Of a stretch of DNA of 49,590 bases, positions 8,522-17,171 are shown one piece after another. A program made the translations under genes and the position numbers. Position 1 is the stretch's first letter. The number at the start of each line of letters is the position of its first letter. The notes beneath the pieces are model-generated. The model worked only from the letters and a program-made list of their open reading frames with translations. It did not search any database and had not been told where the DNA came from. The DNA comes from DAIDJM01 sp964250215 (lineage in GTDB: Bacteria; Pseudomonadota; Alphaproteobacteria; Acetobacterales; Acetobacteraceae), in the NCBI GenBank assembly GCA_964250215.1, contig CAXUEX010000003.1, forward strand, positions 1 through 49,590. The letters run 5' to 3'.

Positions 8522-8680
8522 GACCTCTCCCGCGCAGGCGCCGGTCTATCGAAGCCGCGAGGGCCTGTCTAGACAGGTGGGGCTCGCAATCGGCTCGGCA
8601 GCCGCCTAGATAGCCTTTCTGCCAAGGGGTCCGGCCGCTGTGCCGGACCCCTTGGCTTTGTCTGCCCGAAAGCCCGGCTC
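8522..8680. promoter_or_regulatory. Structured divergent intergenic region between ornithine decarboxylase and typA
   Basis: The region holds three inverted repeats. A 15-bp perfect stem GCCAAGGGGTCCGGC (8621-8635) pairs with 8642-8656 around a 6-nt loop. A 5-bp stem with a 4-nt loop lies at 8591-8604. A 14-bp palindrome CCTGTCTAGACAGG lies at 8564-8577. The large hairpin has only TTTG after it on the plus strand and no T-run on the minus strand, so it is a poor intrinsic terminator. It lies 25 nt before the typA start. On the minus strand all three would be in the decarboxylase leader, which fits a speF-leader-like element; this is inference. Confidence 0.5.
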
Positions 8681-10504
8681 ATGAGCATCCGCAACGTCGC
8701 CATCATCGCCCATGTCGATCACGGCAAGACCACGCTCGTCGATCAGTTGCTGCGCCAGTCTGGCGCGTATCGCGAGCACCAGCAGGTGGTGGAGCGCGCG
8801 CTGGATCGCAACGATCTGGAACGCGAGCGGGGCATCACGATTCTGGCGAAATGCGCGAGCGTGACGTGGCAGGACACGCGCATCAACATTGTGGATACGC
8901 CCGGGCACGCCGATTTCGGCGGCGAGGTGGAGCGCATCCTGAACATGGTGGATGGCGCGATCGTGCTGGTGGATGCGGCGGAGGGCGTGCTGCCGCAGAC
9001 GAAATTCGTGGTGGGCAAGGCGCTGGCGCGCGGGCTGAAGCCGATCGTGGTGGTGAACAAGGTGGATCGCGCCGATGCGCGGTCGGACGAGGTTCATACC
9101 GAGGTTTTCGATCTGTTCGCGGCGCTGGGGGCGAATGACGAGCAGCTCGATTTTCCGATGCTATACGCTTCGGGGCGGCAGGGTTGGGCCGATCCGGTGT
9201 TGCATGGCGAGCGGCGGGATTTGTCGGCGCTTTTCGACCTCGTGCTGCGGCATGTGGCAGCGCCGGTGCTGGATGCGGAGGCGCCGTTCGGCATGGTGGC
9301 TTCGATTTTGGAATACGACCAGTTTTTGGGCCGGGTGCTGACGGGTCGCGTGGAGCAGGGCAGGGCGCGGCTGAATATGCCGGTGCGGGTGTTGCGGCAA
9401 GACGGCAGCGTGGTGGAAACTGGTCGGCTGACGAAGCTGCTGGGTTTTCGCGGGCTGGATCGGGTGACGGTGGAGGAGGCGGCGGCCGGCGATATCGTTG
9501 CCGTGGCGGGGCTTGCGGAAGGCACGGTTCCGGATACGGTTGCGGCGCCGGAACTGTCGGCGCCGTTGCCCGCCATTCCGGTGGATCCGCCGACGCTGGC
9601 GATGACGTTCCGCGTGAACGACGGACCGCTGGGTGGGCGCGAAGGCAAGAAGGTGACGTCGCGCCAGATCCGCGACCGGCTGCTGCGCGAGGCGGAGGGC
9701 AATGTGGCGATCCGCGTGACCGAGGCGCAGGAGAGCGAGGCGTTCGAGGTTGCCGGGCGCGGCGAGTTGCAGCTGGGTGTGCTAATCGAGACGATGCGAC
9801 GGGAGGGGTTCGAGCTGACGATCGGCCGGCCGCGCGTGTTGACGCGCAGCGAGGACGGTGAGCGGCAGGAGCCGTTCGAGGATCTGCTGGTGGACGTGGA
9901 CGAGCCGTATTCCGGCGTGGTGGTGGAAAAGCTTTCGCGCCGCAAGGGTGTGCTGCAGGATATGCGGCCTTCCGGGGGCGGCAAGGTGCGGCTGGCGTTT
10001 CGCATTCCGAGCCGGGGCCTGATCGGCTATCACGGCGAATTCCTTACCGACACGCGCGGCACCGGGGTGATGAACCGGCTGTTCGCGGGGTACGAGGCGT
10101 GGGCGGGCACCATCGAGGGCCGGCGCGCCGGATCGCTAATCAGTTCGGAAAACGGTGCGGCGGTGCATTATGCGCTGTTTTATTTGCAGGAGCGCGGCAC
10201 GCTGTTCGTGGAGCCGGGGGAGGCGGTTTATGTCGGCATGATTTTGGGCGAGCACAGTCGCGGATCGGATCTGGATGTGAACCCGATCAAGGAGAAGAAG
10301 CTTACGAACATCCGTGCCGCGGGCAAGGACGATGCGATGCTGCTGATCCCGCCACGGCGCATGACGCTGGAGCAGGCGATTGCGTATATCGAGGATGACG
10401 AGCTGGTGGAGGTGACGCCCGGCGCGGTGCGGCTGCGCAAGCGGTATCTGGATCCGCATGAGCGGAAGCGGATGGAACGAAAATCCGACAGCGAAGCGGC
10501 CTGA
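8681..10504 (+). CDS. typA: Ribosome-associated translational GTPase TypA/BipA
   Basis: A 607-residue translation-factor GTPase of normal family length. It binds the ribosome in EF-G fashion and supports 50S assembly and stress or cold growth in other bacteria. The G-domain motifs are AHVDHGKTTL (G1, residues 10-19), RERGITI (G2/switch I), DTPGHADFGGEV (G3) and NKVD (G4). EF-G-like domains III and V follow, with GRGELQLG and GRRAGSLISSENG segments, then the TypA-specific C-terminal domain with DDAMLLIPPRRMTLEQAI. The ATG is 25 nt after the large intergenic hairpin. Its stop is 12 nt from the converging multicopper oxidase gene. Confidence 0.96.
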   Translation: MSIRNVAIIAHVDHGKTTLVDQLLRQSGAYREHQQVVERALDRNDLERERGITILAKCASVTWQDTRINIVDTPGHADFGGEVERILNMVDGAIVLVDAAEGVLPQTKFVVGKALARGLKPIVVVNKVDRADARSDEVHTEVFDLFAALGANDEQLDFPMLYASGRQGWADPVLHGERRDLSALFDLVLRHVAAPVLDAEAPFGMVASILEYDQFLGRVLTGRVEQGRARLNMPVRVLRQDGSVVETGRLTKLLGFRGLDRVTVEEAAAGDIVAVAGLAEGTVPDTVAAPELSAPLPAIPVDPPTLAMTFRVNDGPLGGREGKKVTSRQIRDRLLREAEGNVAIRVTEAQESEAFEVAGRGELQLGVLIETMRREGFELTIGRPRVLTRSEDGERQEPFEDLLVDVDEPYSGVVVEKLSRRKGVLQDMRPSGGGKVRLAFRIPSRGLIGYHGEFLTDTRGTGVMNRLFAGYEAWAGTIEGRRAGSLISSENGAAVHYALFYLQERGTLFVEPGEAVYVGMILGEHSRGSDLDVNPIKEKKLTNIRAAGKDDAMLLIPPRRMTLEQAIAYIEDDELVEVTPGAVRLRKRYLDPHERKRMERKSDSEAA

Positions 10505-10516
10505 CGACCGACAAAC

Positions 10517-12862
10517 CTATTTGCGGCGTGCCCGGCAGATGGGTGCTGCCGCGATCTGCTGCATGGCGCATTTGGTATCGCCAGGCGGGCAGAGCACCGT
10601 GATCGCGGCCATCATGCCACCGTCCTCGTGTTCCAGGATGTGGCAGTGGTAGACGAAGGTGCCGACCTGCTCTTCGCGCGAGAAATCCATGATCACGCTG
10701 GTTTTGCCGGGGTTGGCGCAGCGCACGGCGTCGGGTTCGCCGGTGCATTCCAGATTGTCGTTCGGGCCGGTTTTCTGGCAGCCGGGGAGGGATGGGTTTT
10801 CGGCGCAGAAGGATTGGCCGCGCGGCACCGGAAGGGTATCGAAGTAGGCTAGCCCCGGCTGGGTGGCGAAATCACGGACGAGCCGGTCGCCGAGTTGCAG
10901 CGCCTCGGGATAGGGTTTCTGCGTTCGTGGGTATTCGAACACGCCGTTCGGATCGATGGCGAAGCGCGACTGGTGGGGGTGGAAATTATGGTCCTCGCCC
11001 GTCCAGTTCTGCAGCTCCCACGGTTCGACGCTGCCTTTCACCGTGCATACGGTGCTGTAGGGGTTGTGGCCGAACGCCGGAAAATCCGGGTCGGCGCCAT
11101 TGACGCCGGCGAGCCATACGTCGTGCGCGGAATGCAACGTGCGCGCGGGGTCGGTTGCGTTGAAGAAATCCAGGGTGCCGTCGGCGTGGCGGATGCCGGC
11201 GATCAGGCCGAACACCTCCTTCGTTCCTGGTGGCGTCAGCAGGTTTTCGAAGCGGTGGACGAAATAGATCACGCGCGTGTCGCCGGGCGCGAACCGGCAG
11301 CGTTGCGGCACGGCGCTTTCGTCGATGGCGGGGGGCGGTGGATTGCGCGGCGTTTCGGCGACCTGGAACGGTGGCGATGCAGCTTCCGGCGTGCCGGATG
11401 CCGGCCACACGACGCGCGCCAGTTCCATATCGGGCCAGTAATCGCCGCTGCCGTTGGCGCCGGTGCCGATGCTGGCGTTGCGCAGGACGAAATCGCCGCC
11501 GGCGGGGGGTGCCGGGATGGCGATCTCCACGCGGGTGGCCGGAAACATGATGATTTGCGTGTGCATGGAGGCGCCGGCCTGGCCGACGCTGACGCCGTCG
11601 CGCGACAGCACCTGGAAGGGCAGGTCTTGCGGGTGCGCGCCGTTGCTGCTGATGCTGAGCGCATAGGTGACGTTGGCGGAGGCGTTAATCAGGCGCCACA
11701 CTTCCGTGCGGCCGGCGCCCGGATGGATCGTGGGATATTGCACGCCGTTGACGGTGAACACCCATTTGCCGCCGACATGGCCGGCATCGCTGCCCTGGCA
11801 TTCGCCGTGGCGCGTGCCGCCCGCGGCCGAGCAGAAGCCGGATTCGGTGACGTGCAGCAGCGCCCATTGGCCGCCGAGGCCGATCGACTGCAGTTCGGTA
11901 TCCTTCATCTCCATTACGCGAATATTGGTGTTCGTGAGGTGGCAGTTGCCGGGCATGCCGTCGCCGGTGGGACACGCATAATCGGTGAGCGCACCGACCG
12001 TGATGGCGCCGGTGGTGCCGCCGTTGACCTGCGGCTTGGCGTAGCCGTGCGGATGCGGATGGTACCAGAACAGCCCGCTGGGATGCTCGCCGGTGGCCAG
12101 CGAGCTGATGCCGGGATGGCCGGGGATGGGATCGACGTAATGCAGAGTGGCGTGCGTGAGCGTGTGGGTGTGGCCGACCATCTGACCTAGAACGGTGCCG
12201 CAACTATCGGTGCCGTCCGGGCCCAGCGCGCCGGCAGGTGCCGTTACGTCGTAGATGTAATCGCCGAGCGGGCCTTGGCCGGGCTTTGCGGCATGGTACG
12301 GGCTGATCAGCAAGCCATGCGTGTGCAGGTTGCTGGCGCGGCAGGGGACGGCACCGTTCACCGGCTGCTGGATGACGCCCGGGCCGGCGTAATCCAGGCG
12401 CGAGCGCAGCGTGACGTCGAGCGTGTCGCCCTGCACCAGCGCCCAGTCGGCGCCGGCGAAGCCCCATTCCGGCGAGCCCATGCAGGCATCGTTCATGGGC
12501 AGAACGCTGCCATCCTCCGGCCGCACCACGCGGAAGCTGGTGGCCGGTCCGTGCGCGATGCGGAAGGCGGGAATGTCGGTGACCTGGTAGTTGCCGACCT
12601 GCAAGTATTCCGGCTTGCCGGCCGCCGCGGTGCTGACGTGATCGGCGGCGATCGACAGGCTGAGCGTGCCGGGCTGGCCCGGCGCGGTGCGAATGGGCGC
12701 CAGTTCCGGCAGCGGTCGGAAAGCGTTCTCGCCGGGCAGGCCGAGCCGCCCAGGTTCGGGATAGGCGGCCTCCAGAGCGGCGCAGGGATCGGTGGCGGCG
12801 CGGCAGGGCAGGGCGGCGGCGGCCAACATTCCGGCCAGCAGCGAGATTGCGATCAGGCGCAT
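10517..12862 (-). CDS. Secreted multicopper oxidase
   Basis: A 781-residue exported protein with signal peptide (cleavage near ALPCRA-A, residue 22). Copper ligands are all present: NLHTHGLLISP and WYHPHPHGYAKPQVNGG in the first half, NFHPHQSRF and YHCHILEHEDGGMM at the C-terminus, the last containing the HCH type-1/type-3 motif. It is longer than typical three-domain laccases because of insertions in the first half. Such enzymes oxidise phenolics or metal ions (Cu, Mn, Fe) in the periplasm or outside; the substrate cannot be told here. It is divergent from a secreted kelch-type protein with 162 bp between them, which suggests shared control. Confidence 0.88.
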   Translation of the reverse strand: MRLIAISLLAGMLAAAALPCRAATDPCAALEAAYPEPGRLGLPGENAFRPLPELAPIRTAPGQPGTLSLSIAADHVSTAAAGKPEYLQVGNYQVTDIPAFRIAHGPATSFRVVRPEDGSVLPMNDACMGSPEWGFAGADWALVQGDTLDVTLRSRLDYAGPGVIQQPVNGAVPCRASNLHTHGLLISPYHAAKPGQGPLGDYIYDVTAPAGALGPDGTDSCGTVLGQMVGHTHTLTHATLHYVDPIPGHPGISSLATGEHPSGLFWYHPHPHGYAKPQVNGGTTGAITVGALTDYACPTGDGMPGNCHLTNTNIRVMEMKDTELQSIGLGGQWALLHVTESGFCSAAGGTRHGECQGSDAGHVGGKWVFTVNGVQYPTIHPGAGRTEVWRLINASANVTYALSISSNGAHPQDLPFQVLSRDGVSVGQAGASMHTQIIMFPATRVEIAIPAPPAGGDFVLRNASIGTGANGSGDYWPDMELARVVWPASGTPEAASPPFQVAETPRNPPPPAIDESAVPQRCRFAPGDTRVIYFVHRFENLLTPPGTKEVFGLIAGIRHADGTLDFFNATDPARTLHSAHDVWLAGVNGADPDFPAFGHNPYSTVCTVKGSVEPWELQNWTGEDHNFHPHQSRFAIDPNGVFEYPRTQKPYPEALQLGDRLVRDFATQPGLAYFDTLPVPRGQSFCAENPSLPGCQKTGPNDNLECTGEPDAVRCANPGKTSVIMDFSREEQVGTFVYHCHILEHEDGGMMAAITVLCPPGDTKCAMQQIAAAPICRARRK

Positions 12863-12989
12863 GGGGGTGGAATCCTCCGATTGGCGGCGTGGGTATCCGA
12901 AGACTCCGTGGAATAAAAGCAGCGCGATAAGAAAACCGTTGCCGGGTTACTGGCCAGATTGCCCGGTTCGTGGTTAGCATCGTTTGTCC

Positions 12990-13003
12990 GTCACGCCCGT
13001 GAC
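12990..13003. promoter_or_regulatory. Dyad-symmetric site upstream of the kelch gene
   Basis: GTCACGCCCGTGAC is a perfect 6-bp inverted repeat with a CC centre, placed just upstream of the GGAGG ribosome site at 13013-13017 in the 162-bp divergent region between the multicopper oxidase and kelch genes. Its size and position fit an operator, but no regulator gene is adjacent and no clear -35/-10 pair could be fixed. Confidence 0.3.
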
Positions 13004-13024
13004 GCAATCCTCGGAGGCAAACCC

Positions 13025-14470
13025 TTGAGATCGCAACTTTTCCTCGGCGCCGCTTTGGCCGCGCTCACCGCCGCGCCCGCGCTGGCGCAAACCTGGACGC
13101 CGAATGCCAACAAGATCAGCTTCAGCGCCACGGCGCAGGAACTGATGAGCGACGGCACGGTGCTGGTGCAGTCCATCGAGACGCCGAACTGGTGGAAGCT
13201 CACGCCGGATAACACTGGCAGCTATGTGAACGGCACATGGAGCCAGGTGGCTTCGATGCCGAGCACGTACGGGCCGCTATACGATGCGTCGCAGGTGCTG
13301 CCCGACGGCCGGTTGATTATCAACGGTGGCGAATACAACCTGGGCGGTGGTGGCGTTTGGACCACGAAGGGTGCGATCTACGATCCGGTGGCGAATAGCT
13401 GGACGTCGGTGACGCCGCCGAAGGGCTGGACGACGATTGGCGACGCGCAGAGCATTCTGCTGAACGACGGCACGTATCTGCTGGCGAATTGCTGCACGAC
13501 GCAGCAGGTGACGCTGAATTTGAAGACGATGGCGTGGACCGCGGTGAACGTGAGCGGCAAGGCCGATATCAACGACGAGGAAGGGTGGACGCTGCTGCCG
13601 GATGGCAGCGTGCTGACGGTGGATGCCAACAACACGGCCGATCTGAAGCACACCGAGCGGTTTGTGAACGGCGGCTGGGTTTCGGCCGGCGACACGATTT
13701 CGGAACTGCCGGATCTGACCGCCAGCGGCGGCGGCAGCCATGAGATGGGTCCGCAGGTGCTGCGTCCGGATGGCACGGTGTTCGCGGCGGGCGCCACCGG
13801 CCATACCGGCGTGTACAACACCAAGACCGGTGTGTGGTCGGCGGGCCCGGATTTCCCGAAGGGTGCGGGTGGCCAGGAGGATATTGCCGACGGTCCGGGC
13901 GCGCTGGAGCCGGATGGGCATGTGCTGATGGCGACCAGCCCGGGCGTGTTCAATTCGCCGACGTCGTTCTTCGAGTGGACCGGCAAGAAGCTGGCCTCGA
14001 TCCCGGCTTATCCGAATGCTGCGAACATCCCGTCGTATCAGGTGCATTTCCTGGTGCTGCCGAACGGGCAGATCATGGCGACCGATTTCTCCTCCACGGT
14101 GATGTTCTTCACGCCGAAGGGCATCGCGAACAAGGGATCGGCGCCGAAGATTGTTTCGATCGCCAAGAAGCTCACGCGCGGGACGTCGTATGTGCTGAAG
14201 GGCGTAGGCCTGGCGGGCAAGAGCCAGGGCGCGGCGTATGGCGATGATTTCCAGAGCGCCACGAACTACCCGATGGTGCGCATTACGAACACGGCTTCCG
14301 GCCATGTGTTCTACGCGCGGGCGACGGGGCTGAGCTCGTATGCGGTGGCCAACCTTACGGCCGTGACGACGAACGTGGTGGTTCCGGCAGGCGTGGAGGC
14401 CGGCGCGAGCACGCTGGTGGCGGTGACGAACGGCATCGCTTCGGCGCCGGTGGACGTTACGATACAGTAA
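13025..14470 (+). CDS. Secreted kelch-repeat beta-propeller protein
   Basis: A 481-residue exported protein. The start is TTG 13025 because a GGAGG ribosome site sits 7 nt upstream and it leads straight into a signal peptide (MRSQLFLGAALAALTAAPALA-Q). The mature protein has repeated VLPDGRLIINGG, LLPDGSVLTVD, LRPDGTVFAAGA and LEPDGHVLMAT blades, a kelch/galactose-oxidase central-domain-like propeller. An IPT/Ig-like C-terminal domain of about 100 residues follows. A Cys-Cys pair (ANCCTT) lies within the propeller. The radical Cys-Tyr copper site of galactose oxidase could not be recognised, so a catalytic role is not claimed. A terminator follows. Confidence 0.72.
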   Translation: MRSQLFLGAALAALTAAPALAQTWTPNANKISFSATAQELMSDGTVLVQSIETPNWWKLTPDNTGSYVNGTWSQVASMPSTYGPLYDASQVLPDGRLIINGGEYNLGGGGVWTTKGAIYDPVANSWTSVTPPKGWTTIGDAQSILLNDGTYLLANCCTTQQVTLNLKTMAWTAVNVSGKADINDEEGWTLLPDGSVLTVDANNTADLKHTERFVNGGWVSAGDTISELPDLTASGGGSHEMGPQVLRPDGTVFAAGATGHTGVYNTKTGVWSAGPDFPKGAGGQEDIADGPGALEPDGHVLMATSPGVFNSPTSFFEWTGKKLASIPAYPNAANIPSYQVHFLVLPNGQIMATDFSSTVMFFTPKGIANKGSAPKIVSIAKKLTRGTSYVLKGVGLAGKSQGAAYGDDFQSATNYPMVRITNTASGHVFYARATGLSSYAVANLTAVTTNVVVPAGVEAGASTLVAVTNGIASAPVDVTIQ

Positions 14471-14479
14471 ACCCCAGGG

Positions 14480-14514
14480 AAGGCGGGGCGGGCCCGAGGC
14501 CTGCCTCGCCTTTT
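14480..14514. terminator. Intrinsic terminator after the kelch gene
   Basis: A 15-bp stem pairs 14480-14494 (AAGGCGGGGCGGGCC) with 14498-14512, with two G-U pairs and a 3-nt loop, followed by a run of T at 14511-14514. It sits 10 nt after the kelch stop and reaches the stop of the converging acyltransferase gene, so it may serve both. Confidence 0.75.
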
Positions 14515-16540
14515 ATTTCGTCAAAATCGTATCGAAGAGCGTGATCTGGCTGCGGACATAACCGGGCCGCAGATGCTTGTCGTCGGCGAAACGCGGTTCA
14601 TTGCGGAATAGCGATGCGCAGACCGGGCCGGTGCCGCAGATGGCCGGCAGCGGATCGAGCGTGCTTGCCCCCGTGCTCGCGGCCACGGCGCGCAGATGCC
14701 GGTCGGTGTCGTCGCAACCGGCGGTGATTTCGTGCATCGGCGCACCGCTTGCCGCTGACCTGTCCACGGCGAACCCTGTGGGGAAGCGTCGGATCATGCG
14801 CGCCGGGTCGAAAATTTGGCTGACCGGTGCGCACAGGATCAGGAACACGGCGCGTTTCTCGCGTATGTAGGCCTGCACGTATTGCGTCAGGTTGCGATAG
14901 AGTTGCGCGGTTGCATCGTGTGCCGGGGCCGCGATCGCCTGGATGCGGTTGGGGCCGGGATAACCCTGCCAGAAAGCGCCGAGCAAAACCGTGCCGATGC
15001 GCCTTTCCGAGACGAGATCGCTGGCGATGCGCGGCAAGGCGGCGCATTCGGCGAACATGCCGGACCGCACGACGCCCGGAATGGGCGGGCAACTGGCGCC
15101 GGTGACGAAATACACGGTGCGGCGCAGCCGGCCTTCGTCGTAAATCTGTTGCACACGCGGACCATATTGCATCACCAGGCTGTCGCCCGCGAACAGCACG
15201 GCCTCGACGCCGGTGCCGATGCGGGTCACCAGGATGCGGCCGTGCTGCGTCACGCTCATGCTGCGGGTTGGGCGAAACACGGGCTCGGCCATGGCCGTGT
15301 CGATGGCGGCCACATCCAGGTTCGGGAGCGGTGGGAAGCGGTCGGGAAAGCCATGCGCCATCCAGACGGCGAGCCCGGCGATGCCGATGCCGCCGAGCGC
15401 CGCCGATAGCGCGAGCACCTTGGCCTTCCGCCTGGGGCCGAACCGCAAGGGCCGTTCCACCCAGGCGTATGTGGCGGCGGCCAGCAGCACGCTGGCGGCG
15501 ACGAGCGCGAGCGCCATCAGCGCGGTGGGTGGGCGGCCGCGCCGCAGGATGAAGGCGTAGCTGAACAGCGGCCAATGCCAGAGATAGAGCGGATAGCTGA
15601 TCCGGCCCAATGCCACCGCGGCCGGATGCGCGAGCCAGGTTTTCGCAGGTGCCGAAGGCGTGGTGCCGATGAGCGCGGCGGTGCCGAGCACGGGCAGCAG
15701 CGCCCACCAGCCCGGGTAGGCAGACGCGGCCGCGCCGAACAGGAACACGGCAGCGGCGATTGCCGCAAGGCCGCCCAGCGATGCGACGGCGGGGAGATCC
15801 GCGGAATGCCGGTGCGCGCGCCAGGCGAGCAGGGCGCCGCAGGCCAGTTCCCACAACCGGGTGAACGGCGAATAGAAATCCGCCGTGGGGTTCTGCGCCG
15901 CGAGCGCAAGATTAAGCAGGAACGACAAGACAGCGATGGCGAGCAGGGCGGCCCCTGTGCGGGCGCGGTTCCCCAGGCCCCAAAGCGCCAGCGGCCACAG
16001 GACGTAGAATTGTTCCTCCACGCCGAGCGACCAGAGATGCATCAGCGGCTTGGCTTCTGTCGCGCGATCAAAATAACCCGCCTGTTGCCAGAGCATGAGG
16101 TTGGCGACGAATCCGGCGCTGCCGGCGGTATCGGCGCCCAGCCGCGCGAGCTCGGCCGGCAGCAAGACGACGAAGCCGTAACCGAGCACCGCCGCGAGCA
16201 CGGGCAACAGGGCCGGCACGATTCGGCGGATGCGCCTTGCATAGAATCGGCGCAGGCTGAAGCAAGTATCGGCGATGTCGCGCAGCAGGATGCCCGAGAT
16301 CAGGTAGCCGGAAATGACGAAGAACACATCGACGCCGACGAAGCCGCCGGGCAGGCTTTTCGGGAACGCGTGGTAGAACACGACCGCGAGCACCGCGACC
16401 GCGCGCAGGCCGTCGATATCGGCGCGGTAGTGTGTTTCGTGCGGGGTTTCGTGCGCCGGGCCGGCAAGCGCGATTGCGGCGGGTAGCGACTCGCCAGATT
16501 GTTGAGCGATTCCGGTCAACTTTCTGGCCCCCGCCTTCAT
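14513..16540 (-). CDS. OafA-type membrane acyltransferase with C-terminal SGNH domain
   Basis: A 675-residue protein. The N-terminal part (about 40-390) is an acyltransferase-3 membrane domain with roughly ten helices: YRADIDGLRAVAVLAVVFYHAFP, GVDVFFVISGYLIS, RRFYARRIRRIVPALLP and LWSLGVEEQFYVLWPL. The C-terminal part is a periplasmic SGNH hydrolase-like domain with the block I motif LFAGDSL and a terminal DDKHLRPGYVR holding the Asp-x-x-His pair. Such proteins O-acetylate surface polysaccharides or peptidoglycan. The start is uncertain: the first 35 residues are non-conserved and a TTG a few codons in is possible. It starts 22 nt after the DUF4276 gene, in the same direction. Confidence 0.85.
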   Translation of the reverse strand: MKAGARKLTGIAQQSGESLPAAIALAGPAHETPHETHYRADIDGLRAVAVLAVVFYHAFPKSLPGGFVGVDVFFVISGYLISGILLRDIADTCFSLRRFYARRIRRIVPALLPVLAAVLGYGFVVLLPAELARLGADTAGSAGFVANLMLWQQAGYFDRATEAKPLMHLWSLGVEEQFYVLWPLALWGLGNRARTGAALLAIAVLSFLLNLALAAQNPTADFYSPFTRLWELACGALLAWRAHRHSADLPAVASLGGLAAIAAAVFLFGAAASAYPGWWALLPVLGTAALIGTTPSAPAKTWLAHPAAVALGRISYPLYLWHWPLFSYAFILRRGRPPTALMALALVAASVLLAAATYAWVERPLRFGPRRKAKVLALSAALGGIGIAGLAVWMAHGFPDRFPPLPNLDVAAIDTAMAEPVFRPTRSMSVTQHGRILVTRIGTGVEAVLFAGDSLVMQYGPRVQQIYDEGRLRRTVYFVTGASCPPIPGVVRSGMFAECAALPRIASDLVSERRIGTVLLGAFWQGYPGPNRIQAIAAPAHDATAQLYRNLTQYVQAYIREKRAVFLILCAPVSQIFDPARMIRRFPTGFAVDRSAASGAPMHEITAGCDDTDRHLRAVAASTGASTLDPLPAICGTGPVCASLFRNEPRFADDKHLRPGYVRSQITLFDTILTK

Positions 16541-16562
16541 GGGCTGATCATCTTCTCCGATA

Positions 16563-17171
16563 TCAAACGCCGGCCTTCTGTTTCAGGGTGTTTGCAAATC
16601 GCGTGGCCCAGATTGATGCCTCCAGAACTTTGGCGGCATCAAGCCGGGCCAGCAATTTGAAGGCGTTCTCCCCTTTGCCGTAGCGCGCTTTGCAGCGCTC
16701 GGTCGCTTCCTGCAACGACCGGTAAATATCGAATTTTGCAACTGCCTCCAAAGTCGTGTGCTTTGAAGGCAGCTTGCCTTCGTCAAAGCCATTTCCGAAA
16801 AAGTGGCGGAGCGTTTCTCGATCCGCAATGAGCCAGCTTTCCATGCATTGCACCATCAAATGGCAAGAGTTGTCGTCGGCGCCAGCCGGCATCGGCCATT
16901 GGTCTGCCTGCCGAACGCGAAGGTGCTGCCACGGAGAGGCGACGGTGACTGCCTCTTCGCTGTCCACGAGAAGCAAGGCCGTGTGCTTCGCTTGCGCGAG
17001 TGCCGTGCAGAATGCGTTATAGGCCTGCCTGCGGCCGCCACACGCAACCGTTCTGGGGAGGTGCCCCCGCAATCCGGCTTTCTGCAGGAATTCACGGAAA
17101 CCTTGCCGGCACTCCCCATGCAGCAGCTTGGAATCACCGCCGCCCTCGACATAGAGGTGGATGCTTACCAA
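16563..17171 (-). CDS. DUF4276 / TOPRIM-like protein paired with an OLD-type ATPase
   Basis: A 202-residue protein. The N-terminus LYVEGGGDSKLL and the later LLLVDSEE reproduce the Glu and Asp-x-Glu/Asp elements of TOPRIM nuclease-like folds, as expected of DUF4276. Both are where metal-binding residues would sit. The start is TTG 17171 with a GGAGG site upstream; it overlaps the ATPase stop by 7 nt, so the two proteins are probably made in fixed ratio. ATPase plus TOPRIM partners occur in OLD/Gabija/PARIS-type anti-phage systems. Membership in any named system is not established. The Cys/His content is ordinary and no signal peptide is seen. Confidence 0.72.
   Translation of the reverse strand: MVSIHLYVEGGGDSKLLHGECRQGFREFLQKAGLRGHLPRTVACGGRRQAYNAFCTALAQAKHTALLLVDSEEAVTVASPWQHLRVRQADQWPMPAGADDNSCHLMVQCMESWLIADRETLRHFFGNGFDEGKLPSKHTTLEAVAKFDIYRSLQEATERCKARYGKGENAFKLLARLDAAKVLEASIWATRFANTLKQKAGV

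Noticed and set aside
8621..8656. Intrinsic terminator at the large hairpin before typA
   Set aside because: No gene ends there on either strand and there is no real T-run after the stem.
13025..14470. Galactose oxidase call for the kelch protein
   Set aside because: The Cys-Tyr radical site and copper ligands could not be identified; only the propeller is supported.
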